Shown one piece after another: positions 1-7,641 of a stretch of 64,000 nucleotides of DNA (position 1 is the first letter of the stretch; each line of letters begins with the position of its first letter). Both the position numbers and the translations under genes were made by a program. Where the stretch lies: positions 1 to 64,000 of the forward strand of contig JAISSU010000024.1 in the NCBI GenBank assembly GCA_031272985.1, in the 5' to 3' direction. The DNA comes from Lachnospiraceae bacterium. GTDB taxonomy: Bacteria > Bacillota > Clostridia > Lachnospirales > Lachnospiraceae. Below the pieces are notes generated by a model, which was given only the letters and a program-made list of their open reading frames with translations, searched no databases and was not told the origin of the DNA.

Positions 1-713
1 TTCGCACAGCACCGAAAAACCTCCTCATCCAGACGGGTCTGTCCAGGTCTCAAATCCTGGCTTTCCACGTGCCCGCCGCAGACATCCCAGTAAGCTTCTT
101 CCCCTTCATCTTGGCTTAGTGTATGCCGGTTGACCTTGTGGTTTTTGTTGGCAACCAGTATCTCAAGGCCGTTTGCGGTTTTGACAAATGGCAGGATGAT
201 TACAGTGGGATGATACTTGTAACTTAGCGGGTTATGAACCTCCGCTTTCGTATATTGTCCAGTGATATTTTGATTTGAATCAATCGTGACTAACATTGTG
301 CTCTTGTCCTCCTTCACTTTGGTGTATTTGCGCTTGGGGCGCTGTTGGAAGCTGTTCTGCAGTACCAGGTATTCCAGCTTGGTGCGATGGTAGCGCACAA
401 AAAGGTTGCGGCGGATGCTGCGGATGGTGGCAGGTTTTATCTGCAACTTATCTGCAAGTACTTCCGGGTTTTTCCCTTCATACATCGCCATCAGAATCGC
501 CTTTTCACTATAGCTGTAATCCAGCAGAGAATCCGCATTGAGCATTTCATAGAAACGATCACTGGCAGAATGCTTTTCTTTGATGTGCGCTTTGATATCA
601 TTTTGTTTCATATATTGTGCTTGACACCACACGCAGCAATAAGCATCATCCTCTCGATAATATCCGTTCTGAAGAACTTCGATATCAAATTCACTGACCG
701 CTTCCCTGTTCAT
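1..713 (-). CDS. Zinc-finger/HTH/Nudix-domain regulator (3' end cut by window edge)
   Basis: The reading frame is open from the ATG at 713 to the window edge (237 codons, C-terminus missing). AGGAG lies just upstream of the ATG. Residues 27-48 hold C27-x2-C30-x12-H43-x4-H48 with an aromatic at 34 and Ile at 40, which is the classical C2H2 zinc-finger spacing. Residues 69-118 resemble a LuxR-type helix-turn-helix (LADKLQIKPATIRSIRRN). From about 140 a Nudix fold begins, with WDVCGGHVE at 209-217 and LDEE at 228-231 as the start of a Nudix box. The likely role is a ligand-sensing transcription factor that binds or hydrolyses a nucleoside-diphosphate derivative. This parallels NrtR-type Nudix regulators, but the domain order is reversed. 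A promoter and a palindrome lie directly upstream, which suggests autoregulation. The substrate and target genes are unknown. Confidence 0.8.
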   Translation of the reverse strand, partial: MNREAVSEFDIEVLQNGYYREDDAYCCVWCQAQYMKQNDIKAHIKEKHSASDRFYEMLNADSLLDYSYSEKAILMAMYEGKNPEVLADKLQIKPATIRSIRRNLFVRYHRTKLEYLVLQNSFQQRPKRKYTKVKEDKSTMLVTIDSNQNITGQYTKAEVHNPLSYKYHPTVIILPFVKTANGLEILVANKNHKVNRHTLSQDEGEEAYWDVCGGHVESQDLRPGQTRLDEEVFRCCA

Positions 714-740
714 GATTCCAGCTCCTTTTGGCATATTATT

Positions 741-760
741 TGTGCATATATTTATGCACA
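741..760. promoter_or_regulatory. Perfect 8-4-8 palindrome, probable operator
   Basis: TGTGCATA and its exact reverse complement TATGCACA are separated by four bases. The site sits just downstream of the -10 box of the Nudix/HTH gene, covering the expected transcription start, 28 bases before its ATG. That position fits repression by a dimer, possibly the gene's own product. Confidence 0.65.
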
Positions 761-763
761 TTT

Positions 764-792
764 ATTATCCCGTAATTTTATTATGTTGTCAA
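764..792 (-). promoter_or_regulatory. Sigma-A promoter of the Nudix/HTH gene
   Basis: On the minus strand, consensus -35 TTGACA (787-792) and -10 GATAAT (764-769) are separated by 17 bases. The gene starts at 713. Confidence 0.75.
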
Positions 793-823
793 TAGAAAAA
801 ATTTGCTAATTATAGTTTTCACT

Positions 824-857
824 ACAAAAAACACTTCTCGGAAGTTCGAGAAGTGTT
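824..857 (-). terminator. Intrinsic terminator inside repeat copy 1
   Basis: An 11-bp perfect stem (AACACTTCTCG / CGAGAAGTGTT, 830-857) with a six-base loop is followed on the minus strand by a run of Ts. It would end leftward transcription from the symporter gene, or from the promoter at 1017-1045. Confidence 0.8.
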
Positions 858-978
858 GTATTTAGAGGGTTTTTCGGTTAAGCCGTGGTTAATTTTGTGT
901 TTCTAACATTCATGAAAATGCGTTCAGGAAATTCGCGGTGTATATATATTCATCATCTCATTGAGGCAGGTCAGACAA
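824..978. repeat. 155-bp dispersed direct repeat, copy 1
   Basis: This stretch matches 59686-59840 with two mismatches by eye (884 C versus A at 59746; 974 G versus C at 59836). In both copies it lies downstream of a minus-strand gene, and its distal end carries the same terminator hairpin. I found no convincing open reading frame within it. It could be a MITE-like element, the 3' end of a lost mobile gene, or a duplicated small-RNA/terminator unit. Confidence 0.9.
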
Positions 979-1010
979 GGGAGTCTGCCCCCTACAATAA
1001 CCTTCTGACA
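826..1010 (-). ncRNA. Candidate small RNA spanning repeat copy 1
   Basis: A sigma-A-like promoter (1017-1045) points leftward into the repeat, and a strong intrinsic terminator closes it. Together they define a possible transcript of about 185 nt with no good reading frame. Its 5' part can form a short hairpin around CAGAC/GTCTG (972-986). The second repeat copy keeps the terminator but lacks this promoter. This is inferred from promoter and terminator placement only. Confidence 0.35.
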
Positions 1011-1016
1011 AAATGC

Positions 1017-1045
1017 ATTATATCGAATGCTTTACCGAAAAGCAA
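1017..1045 (-). promoter_or_regulatory. Possible promoter facing repeat copy 1
   Basis: On the minus strand, TTGCTT (1040-1045) and a perfect TATAAT (1017-1022) are 17 bases apart. They lie downstream of the symporter stop codon, so they do not serve that gene. Confidence 0.45.
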
Positions 1046-1067
1046 TAGAAAGATTTTATCATTTGTT

Positions 1068-2597
1068 TTACGCTTCTTCCAGCGACCTTACCTTTGTGAT
1101 TGTTACTGTCTCCTTATAGCATGCAAACATTTCATCCGTAGCGGTCTTGTTCATTTTGGGTGTTATGAAGCTTACCAGCGGGACTATTACCAGTCCGGCT
1201 ATCATTGCCAGTGCTCCGGCGTGTATCGGCGAAGGGAGAAATGGGAATATGAGGTTTGTTACTGTGATCAGGACTCCGCTTGCAAAACCTGCCCAGACCG
1301 CTGCCTTTGTGACCCCTTTCCAGTAGAGTCCGAAAAAGAACGGCGCAAGAAAGGCCCCCGCCAAAGCTCCCCAGGATATTCCCATTAACTGCGCGATAAA
1401 TGTCGGTGGGTTTAGTGCCAATACAACGGAAATCACGATGAAAAATATGACCAACGCCCGCATTACTCGTATTTGCCTTTTTTCGCTCATATTTTTTATA
1501 ATATGTCCTTTTAAACAATCAAGTGTCAGCGTTGAGCTGGATGCGAGCACCAATGAAGCAAGCGTTGACATCGATGCTGACAATACCAATACTATTACTA
1601 TTCCAATCAAAATGTCCGGTAATGTCGATACCATAAAAGGAATTACTGCGTCGAATATCACTGAACCCGATTCATTATGTAATGCCGGATTGTCAAATAG
1701 TCTTCCAAATCCTCCCAGAAAATAGCTACCTCCCGCAATTATCAATGCAAATGCTGTTGATATAACCGTCCCAGTGTTTATGCTTTTCTCATCCTTTATC
1801 GCATAGAATTTCCCAACCATCTGCGGCAGCCCCCATGTGCCGAATGATGTCAATATTACCACGCTTATTAAGTTCAAGGGGTCCGGTCCGAAAAATGCAG
1901 TATACGCTCCCTGCTGACCCGCACTTAAGCGCACTTCGCTCGGGATTTCAGACATCTTTTTGATTGCTTCAATAAATCCACCCTGACCCGATAGTACCGC
2001 CCAAATCACAGCCACAATTCCTATGAGCATAATTATTCCCTGTATAAAGTCATTTATTGCGGTAGCCATATAGCCACCGGCAATTACATAAATACCAGTG
2101 AAAAGAGCCATAACAATGACACACCAAAAATATGGAATATTAAACGCCACTTGGAAGAGTCTGGAGAGTCCGTTATAAATGGACGCAGTATAAGGGACCA
2201 AAAACACAAATACGATAATCGAAGCGACTATCTTTAAAGCATTACTCTGGTATCTGCTTCCAAAGAAATCCGGCATGGTCTTTGATTTTAGGTGATGGCT
2301 CATTACGCGGGTTCTTCTGCCCAGAACAATCCACGCAAGTAGACTACCGATAAAAGCATTACCAAGACCTATCCACGTAGAACTGATCCCGAATTTCCAT
2401 CCAAACTGCCCCGCATAACCTACAAAAACCACCGCCGAAAAATATGAAGTTCCATACGCAAAAGCTGTGAGCCAAGGACCGGCCTTTCTACCTCCCAAGA
2501 CAAAACCATCCACGCTTTTGGTGTGTTTCCCGGCATAGATTCCCACGCCCACCATAATGGCAAAAAATACAATTAACAGCAGCAGTTTGATAAACAT
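1068..2597 (-). CDS. Sodium:solute symporter (SSS/SSF family)
   Basis: This 509-residue polytopic membrane protein belongs to the sodium/solute symporter family that includes PutP and PanF. It begins with a hydrophobic helix, followed by the family's early segment around GGRKAGPWLTAFAYGTSYFS (residues 35-54) and about a dozen further membrane segments. The cytoplasmic tail is short and hydrophilic. It would couple sodium entry to uptake of a small organic solute such as proline, pantothenate or another carboxylate. The sequence alone does not fix the substrate. A GGAGG ribosome site precedes the ATG. A consensus promoter and three 15-bp repeat units lie in the leader. It is a single-gene unit ending at the terminator in the downstream repeat. 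Confidence 0.88.
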   Translation of the reverse strand: MFIKLLLLIVFFAIMVGVGIYAGKHTKSVDGFVLGGRKAGPWLTAFAYGTSYFSAVVFVGYAGQFGWKFGISSTWIGLGNAFIGSLLAWIVLGRRTRVMSHHLKSKTMPDFFGSRYQSNALKIVASIIVFVFLVPYTASIYNGLSRLFQVAFNIPYFWCVIVMALFTGIYVIAGGYMATAINDFIQGIIMLIGIVAVIWAVLSGQGGFIEAIKKMSEIPSEVRLSAGQQGAYTAFFGPDPLNLISVVILTSFGTWGLPQMVGKFYAIKDEKSINTGTVISTAFALIIAGGSYFLGGFGRLFDNPALHNESGSVIFDAVIPFMVSTLPDILIGIVIVLVLSASMSTLASLVLASSSTLTLDCLKGHIIKNMSEKRQIRVMRALVIFFIVISVVLALNPPTFIAQLMGISWGALAGAFLAPFFFGLYWKGVTKAAVWAGFASGVLITVTNLIFPFLPSPIHAGALAMIAGLVIVPLVSFITPKMNKTATDEMFACYKETVTITKVRSLEEA

Positions 2598-2626
2598 GAC
2601 ATGACCTCCAAATCGTTTTAGCTTCT

Positions 2627-2671
2627 CGCTTTAAACCGTTACGCTTTAAACCGTTACGCTTTAAAGCATTA
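2627..2671 (-). repeat. 15-bp tandem repeats in the symporter 5' leader
   Basis: Two exact copies of CGCTTTAAACCGTTA (2627-2641, 2642-2656) and a third, diverged copy (2657-2671) sit between the -10 box and the start codon. Each contains the self-complementary TTTAAA. They could be regulator-binding sites or an RNA element. Confidence 0.75.
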
Positions 2672-2683
2672 AAGTCTTGTCGT

Positions 2684-2712
2684 AGAATATCAGATTAGTT
2701 TGTTCCTGTCAA
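2684..2712 (-). promoter_or_regulatory. Sigma-A promoter of the symporter gene
   Basis: TTGACA (2707-2712) and TATTCT (2684-2689) are 17 bases apart on the minus strand. Confidence 0.7.
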
Positions 2713-2762
2713 GCAAAAAATAAAATTTTTCGGCTTTATAACCGGAAAGATAGTTACAGGAT

Positions 2763-3980
2763 TTAATTGTTTCCTGAATGGTATTCATTTACAAGACACC
2801 GATAACCCAAGTCTTTGAGTGATTTATACGATAGTTTATAATTTTTCTTTCCGAAACTACCGGTACTTAAGTATCTTAAGTATTGTTGTAAATATGAATC
2901 AATCTCATGTAATCCTTTGTCGGTATTAATGACCGGAAAAAACCAGCGTGACCATGTAATTTCATCGTTATTGTCTTTTGAGAAAAACTTCTTATCAAAG
3001 ACCTTTATCATTGTCTTAATCGACTGATTAGGACTTACTTCTTTTCGTAGCGCCCAACGCCGCAACGAACGTGCTTTTCGCCTTATCTTTCCTTTTATCT
3101 TCTCTTTAGTCGCATCGGAAAGATCAATTATTCCGTTTAGGTATGAGAACCCTAAAAACTCCCATTTTTCACCCGGCGCTGTTAGCTTTTCTTTATCAGT
3201 ATTCACATTCAAATGGTATTTAGCAAGTATAGTCTGGATAATGTTTTTATATTCTTCAATGTCTGATTTTTCTTTTGCAAAAACGACAATGTCGTCCGAA
3301 TACCTCGCATAAGGAATACAACGACTGGTAAAGTATTCGTCTAATTCACACAGATAAATATTAGCGAGGAAAGCGGATGTCGCACTCCCAGCCATGACGC
3401 CGTGATGTTCGTCGCTGACTAACTGGTTATCCGCGCCTTGGAAAACTTCTTTTATTAACAGCAGCCTTTCAAGAAAACAGATAAGCAATTCGTCATCTGA
3501 CATCAGACTTTTCATTATCGGCATCAACAATTTTACATCAATGCTATTAAAATAATCTTTGATATCCACTTTATAGCACCACATTCCCCCGATACCATTA
3601 ACTGCCATGAGCGTCCTTAAAGCCCTTTGCGCCCCGTAACCTTTTCTGAATGAATAGCACCCTTGCGGCTGGGCACTGTCGTATTTTTCCAAAATCAGCC
3701 AGGAAAGTAGCTTTAGGCAATTAGCAAAATCCTCAGGGAAGCAATAAACTACCCGTTTCTTTGTGCTGCCAAGTTTATTTAACAGGCGCTTTTCAGGAAG
3801 CGGCAGTTCCCCGCCTTTTATGATATTCAATGCGGCATTATTAAAGTTTTCCTGAATAACAAATTTCTCGAGTGAGCCGTACTCTTTTTTTGAGAGAAAG
3901 CCCTTGTCGAGTCTGTCAATCAGAAACTCCTGCCACGTGAAGGGATTATTAAGTTTTTTTAATATAGATTCATTCGGCAT
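2763..3980 (-). CDS. Stand-alone reverse transcriptase of unassigned class
   Basis: This 405-residue RNA-directed DNA polymerase carries YKVDIKDYFNS (residues 136-146, the first catalytic Asp), GSATSAFLANIYLCELD (198-214) and YSDD at 227-230, so all three catalytic aspartates are present. FLGF follows in the palm, and a basic helical thumb (KEKIKGKIRRKARSLRRW) is C-terminal. I see no HNH endonuclease or intron domain V, no retron NAxxH/VTG motifs, and no obvious template/variable repeat pair. The class therefore stays open; unknown-group or defence-type enzymes are candidates. A TTG at 3998 would add six residues, but neither start has a ribosome site. The region just upstream folds strongly and may be its RNA partner. 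The unknown gene at 4172-4693 lies immediately upstream on the same strand. Confidence 0.85.
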   Translation of the reverse strand: MPNESILKKLNNPFTWQEFLIDRLDKGFLSKKEYGSLEKFVIQENFNNAALNIIKGGELPLPEKRLLNKLGSTKKRVVYCFPEDFANCLKLLSWLILEKYDSAQPQGCYSFRKGYGAQRALRTLMAVNGIGGMWCYKVDIKDYFNSIDVKLLMPIMKSLMSDDELLICFLERLLLIKEVFQGADNQLVSDEHHGVMAGSATSAFLANIYLCELDEYFTSRCIPYARYSDDIVVFAKEKSDIEEYKNIIQTILAKYHLNVNTDKEKLTAPGEKWEFLGFSYLNGIIDLSDATKEKIKGKIRRKARSLRRWALRKEVSPNQSIKTMIKVFDKKFFSKDNNDEITWSRWFFPVINTDKGLHEIDSYLQQYLRYLSTGSFGKKNYKLSYKSLKDLGYRCLVNEYHSGNN

Positions 3981-3996
3981 AATAATACTAAAAGGC

Positions 3997-4171
3997 AAAC
4001 CGGCGGAATCTCCACCGGTTTATCCTTGAAAAGGAAATATGCTTTGAAGACAGCAATTGCTGGCACAGGAATAAACATACCAAAGCCATCCGCAAGACTA
4101 TATATTGATGGTTTGCTTCTTCCCACTGCGGATACGGTAGTAAAACCCGTGTTCCCTTTTCATATTCACAA
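3997..4171 (-). ncRNA. Hairpin-rich leader of the reverse transcriptase, candidate partner RNA
   Basis: The 170-nt gap before the RT holds several inverted repeats. One is an 11-bp stem with a three-base loop at 3997-4021 (AAACCGG...CCGGTTT). Others are a 12-bp palindrome CAGCAATTGCTG at 4051-4062 and a 7-bp pair ATCCGCA/TGCGGAT about 33 bases apart (about 4088-4134). The first hairpin sits 17 bases before the RT ATG, where a ribosome site should be. Short overlapping reading frames exist but none is convincing. A structured RNA copied by, or regulating, the RT is an inference. Confidence 0.35.
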
Positions 4172-4693
4172 TTATAGTTTATTTTTGATCCTGTAAATTA
4201 CAAAATCTCTTTCATTAGGCATATGCGTATAGAAATTTATAAATGCCACTCCTGCTTTTTCGCAAGAAGATTTAGCGTCTTTATATGCCTTGTTATTGTC
4301 GCGATTGTGATCAACTAATACTACTGCACCGAGCAGATTCCCTCCCGAGTGAAGCACGAAATCAAGATTTCTTCCGCTCCCACCGAATGCGGCGGGATTA
4401 ACGTTTTCTCTAATCTCATAAGAAGAAAACTCCGTTGCAAGAATTTCCGCAAAATACTCTTTTCCCTTTTGAGATGGCGCAGATATGGCCTGAGAGTCAG
4501 TAGCTACTTTCGCCGAAGGTGCGCTCGACGTTGTGGTAGAATAAAGTCTCGCGCTGCCTTTCTTCCCGTCGCCGTCTAAGTCCACTCCGCTTAGTTCCTC
4601 GGCCTTATTCACCGCATTCGTCACGGCAGAGCTTAATGTTTCTGAAATTTTGTCTGAAATTTTGTTCTTGACAAGTTTGTCTAATAGACCCAT
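4172..4693 (-). CDS. Hypothetical protein with basic/acidic C-terminal domain
   Basis: I do not recognise this 173-residue protein. I chose the ATG at 4693 because GGAAGGGGGAAG precedes it; the frame is open further upstream but has no ribosome site there. The N-terminus (MGLLDKLVKNKISDKI) is an amphipathic helix followed by a DLDGDGK acidic turn and a Ser/Thr/Ala-rich linker (about residues 45-75). The C-terminal 90 residues look folded: LDFVLHSGGNLLGAVVLVDH, then KAYKDAKSSCEKAGVAFINF. Their strand-Asp-helix pattern is loosely like restriction-endonuclease-type DUF2726 domains, but that is only a suggestion. It lies between the hexapeptide protein and the RT on the same strand and may be cotranscribed with either. 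Confidence 0.7.
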   Translation of the reverse strand: MGLLDKLVKNKISDKISETLSSAVTNAVNKAEELSGVDLDGDGKKGSARLYSTTTSSAPSAKVATDSQAISAPSQKGKEYFAEILATEFSSYEIRENVNPAAFGGSGRNLDFVLHSGGNLLGAVVLVDHNRDNNKAYKDAKSSCEKAGVAFINFYTHMPNERDFVIYRIKNKL

Positions 4694-4804
4694 TTCACTT
4701 CCCCCTTCCGAAGATGGATAACTAATAATGATATGAATAATAACTTCCCTGATCAATTTAAAGATATCATGACAACACTTCAAGTGCAAGAACAATCATC
4801 TCAT

Positions 4805-5491
4805 TTAGCAGGTGATTTTTTCAATCACTTCATACTCCTGCTTCAGCTTATAAATCGAGTTACCGGGAACATAACCCCTAACCGACGAGAGCGGATAAAC
4901 GCTCGTTCCCCTTCCGATTACGCTTCCGGGATTTAACACGCTGCCGCAACCTATCTCGACATTGTCGCCGATAATAACTCCGAATTTTTTTCGATTAGAA
5001 TCAATTATTTCATTCCCGTATTTCACCTGAACAAGGGTTTTATCGGATTTTACATTACTTGTAATAGAGCCGGCTCCCATATGCGCTTTATATCCGAGAA
5101 TTGAATCTCCCACATAATTATAATGCGGCACCTGAACTCCATTAAAGAGAATTACATTCTTTAATTCCGTCGAATTCCCCACTACGCAATTATTTCCGAC
5201 GAGAGTGTTTCCTCTAAGGAAAGCGCAGTGCCTAACTTCAGTATTCTCGCCGATAATAGCCGGTGCGGTAATATGGGCGCTCGGATAGATTTTCGCGTTT
5301 TTTGCTACCCAAATGTTTTCGGAGATCTGGTCATAAATCTCCTTGTCAAGAGTCGGTCCTGCCTTCAAAATAAACTCACCAATCTCACCCAAAACTTCCC
5401 ATGGGAACTCTTTTGCTTCAAAGAGTCTTTTTGAGATTGTCTGATCCAAGCTTAACATTTCCGTGCACTTACAAAGAATTTTCAAATTCAT
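4805..5491 (-). CDS. Left-handed beta-helix hexapeptide acyltransferase-like protein
   Basis: This 228-residue protein has a short helical N-terminus (1-65) and a long run of hexapeptide repeats ([LIV]-G-x4), for example AIIGENTEVRHCAF, LVGNNCVVGNSTEL, GVIIGDNVEIGCGSVL and SVIGRGTSV. It resembles the C-terminal acetyltransferase half of GlmU and is often annotated as a UDP-GlcNAc pyrophosphorylase-related protein. There is no N-terminal nucleotidyltransferase domain, so only acyl transfer or a scaffold role is plausible. GGAGGAG precedes the ATG. It follows topB by 23 bases on the same strand and is probably in the same operon. Confidence 0.8.
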   Translation of the reverse strand: MNLKILCKCTEMLSLDQTISKRLFEAKEFPWEVLGEIGEFILKAGPTLDKEIYDQISENIWVAKNAKIYPSAHITAPAIIGENTEVRHCAFLRGNTLVGNNCVVGNSTELKNVILFNGVQVPHYNYVGDSILGYKAHMGAGSITSNVKSDKTLVQVKYGNEIIDSNRKKFGVIIGDNVEIGCGSVLNPGSVIGRGTSVYPLSSVRGYVPGNSIYKLKQEYEVIEKITC

Positions 5492-5514
5492 CTTGCTCCT
5501 CCGATGGTTTACTT

Positions 5515-7581
5515 CTATTCATATTTTCGATAATACGCCGCCGCCTTTGAAAACCGCGGTCTCAGTTCCGTCATATTCTGCAGTTTCTTTACTCCTACGG
5601 TTTTTTGCGACACGAAATTCTCAAGTTTTTCCATATACTCTTTCTCAGTCACTTTTCCATCGGCGACTAAGCTAAGTCCCTTTTCCCAGCTCGCAGTCAA
5701 TTCAGGATTCAATAGCGCTTTTATTGAACATCCCACGACCTCAAATATCAATTCTCCCAATAAAGTCGGCGTTACGATTTGAGTTTTCTTTGAAAGCGAA
5801 AGGTACTTATTCGTAAATAGTTTTTTAAGGATTTCACCACGCGTGGCACTCGTCCCGATACCGCTTCCCTTTATTTGGGCGCGCAATTCTTCGTCTTCGA
5901 TTAATTGACCCGCGTTTTCCATAGCCAATATCAAAGAGCCGGAATTATATCTCTTGGGCGGTGTGGTAGCGGCTTCCTTAATTTTCAGAGAGTTAACGGG
6001 AAGCACAGACCCCTTCTTTATTTTTTTCACAATGTCAATTATTTCAGAAGGACTTAATTCCACATCACCGGATTCGTTATTATTATCATTATTGCCTGAT
6101 TGTTGCCTATCACTTTCACCTACGGACTCATTTTCGCTTTTATTGTCTTGTCCGGATTTATTACCCTGAAATCCTGCCACCTTCAGATATCCTTCTTTTT
6201 CCAGAGCTCTGAAATTACTGAAAAAGCTTTCCTTTTTCATCTTGGTGACAATACTGACTTTATTATATACGGCAGGTGGGTAGAAAACACTCAAAAATCT
6301 TCTCACAATTGCGTCATATACTTTAATAGTTACACCTGATAAGCCGGATAAAGCTTTAGTGTCCCCGGTAGGAATAATTGCGTAATGGTCAGTGACTCCT
6401 TCATCATTTACATATCTTTTCTGGAAGAGATTTTTATAAAGCGAGTCATCGTCTAAGATTTCCTGCGCGAACTCGGCAGCCGGAGCGTAATTCTTTAGTC
6501 CATTCAAATTTTTTCCGATATCCTTTGCGGCAGCTTTTGATAGTACTCTCGCATCAGTCCTCGGGTAGGTAACCAGCTTCTTTTCGTATAATTCCTGAAC
6601 AATTTTCAAAGTCTCATCAGGGCTTATTTTCCAGCGTCTTGCTCCTTCGTTTTGTAATTCCGCAAGATTATATAGAAGCGGTGCGTATTTCTTTTCAGAT
6701 TTTTTTTCGACTGATTCAACAATACATGTAAGAGGCTTACTCAATTCCAACAGTTTTTTTAGGTTCTCTGCATCCTCTTTTTCCAAGAACCCATTGTCCT
6801 TGTATAACTTCGGAGATTCATAATACATAGAACCTGCGATTGCCTTCCATTCTCCCTGAAATGAAAACCCTTCCACATTTATTTCAGAAAACAGCTTATA
6901 AAATGTGGTTTCCTTAAAGTCCCTTATATCTCTTTCACGTCTCACAACCATTCCCAATACGCAGGTCATGACGCGCCCCACGGAAATAACCACCCATTTG
7001 GCGTTTAAAAAAGAGGCCAGCTCTTTTCCATAGCGAAGTGTAAGTATACGTGAGAAATTAATTCCCATAAGGTAATCTTCTTTTGCGCGCAGGTATGCCG
7101 CATTCGAGAGATTATCGTAGGCGGATAAATCCTTCGCCTCATTAATCCCTCGCTTTATTTCCTCTTCTGTTTGTGAATCAATCCAGACTCTTTTGCGCTG
7201 TTTACCCTTTACCTTTGCTTGTTGCTCAACAAGCCGATAAATATATTCACCCTCACGTCCCGAGTCAGTGCACACATAAATTGTATCTACGTCTTTGCGG
7301 TTCAATAAACCTGCTACTACCTTATACTGCTTCGCCGCCGAAGCTATAACCTCATAACGAAATTTCTCAGGCAAAAAAGGCAGAGTGTCCATACTCCACC
7401 TTTTTAAAGCAGGGTCATAACTTTCAGGATAACTCATTGAAATCAGATGTCCTACACACCATGTTACGACCGCTGTTTCCGATTCTAAATATCCGTCTTT
7501 TCTTTGTCCGGTGAGCTTTAAAACCTTTGCAAATTCCATTGCCACGCTGGGTTTCTCAGCAATAAATAACGATTTTCCCAT
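5515..7581 (-). CDS. topB: DNA topoisomerase III (type IA)
   Basis: This 688-residue type IA topoisomerase relaxes and decatenates DNA through a transient 5'-phosphotyrosine bond. The TOPRIM domain is at the N-terminus (SLFIAEKPSVA near residue 4; DSGREGEYIYRL with acidic metal ligands near 106). The active-site Tyr lies in VTYPRTDARVLS near residue 345. TSATRGEILKKL is the conserved late motif. A low-complexity N/S/E-rich insert sits around 475-510. There is no C-terminal zinc-ribbon tail, which fits TopB rather than TopA. AGGAG precedes the start. Upstream asd is 60 bases away on the same strand. Confidence 0.93.
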   Translation of the reverse strand: MGKSLFIAEKPSVAMEFAKVLKLTGQRKDGYLESETAVVTWCVGHLISMSYPESYDPALKRWSMDTLPFLPEKFRYEVIASAAKQYKVVAGLLNRKDVDTIYVCTDSGREGEYIYRLVEQQAKVKGKQRKRVWIDSQTEEEIKRGINEAKDLSAYDNLSNAAYLRAKEDYLMGINFSRILTLRYGKELASFLNAKWVVISVGRVMTCVLGMVVRRERDIRDFKETTFYKLFSEINVEGFSFQGEWKAIAGSMYYESPKLYKDNGFLEKEDAENLKKLLELSKPLTCIVESVEKKSEKKYAPLLYNLAELQNEGARRWKISPDETLKIVQELYEKKLVTYPRTDARVLSKAAAKDIGKNLNGLKNYAPAAEFAQEILDDDSLYKNLFQKRYVNDEGVTDHYAIIPTGDTKALSGLSGVTIKVYDAIVRRFLSVFYPPAVYNKVSIVTKMKKESFFSNFRALEKEGYLKVAGFQGNKSGQDNKSENESVGESDRQQSGNNDNNNESGDVELSPSEIIDIVKKIKKGSVLPVNSLKIKEAATTPPKRYNSGSLILAMENAGQLIEDEELRAQIKGSGIGTSATRGEILKKLFTNKYLSLSKKTQIVTPTLLGELIFEVVGCSIKALLNPELTASWEKGLSLVADGKVTEKEYMEKLENFVSQKTVGVKKLQNMTELRPRFSKAAAYYRKYE

Positions 7582-7641
7582 TTATCTCCTTATGTCATGT
7601 CCTGATCTGTCTTTTTCAGACCAATCGCACTGATTCATTGC

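Noticed and set aside
345-809. Plus-strand frames opposite the Nudix/HTH gene
   Set aside because: The minus strand encodes recognisable domains with promoter and ribosome site.
885-1388. Plus-strand reading frame over repeat copy 1 and the symporter 3' end
   Set aside because: No ribosome site or domain, and it overlaps a well-supported minus-strand gene. The same frame start recurs at 59747 only because of the repeat.
4081-4165. Short peptide genes upstream of the RT (21 and about 30 codons)
   Set aside because: They have no ribosome sites, overlap one another in different frames and coincide with inverted repeats.
2763-4171. Retron
   Set aside because: The RT lacks the NAxxH and VTG motifs, and I found no convincing a1/a2 inverted repeats with an msr/msd layout.
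2700-4171. Group II intron
   Set aside because: No domain V-like hairpin follows the RT at 2700-2763, and no endonuclease domain is present.
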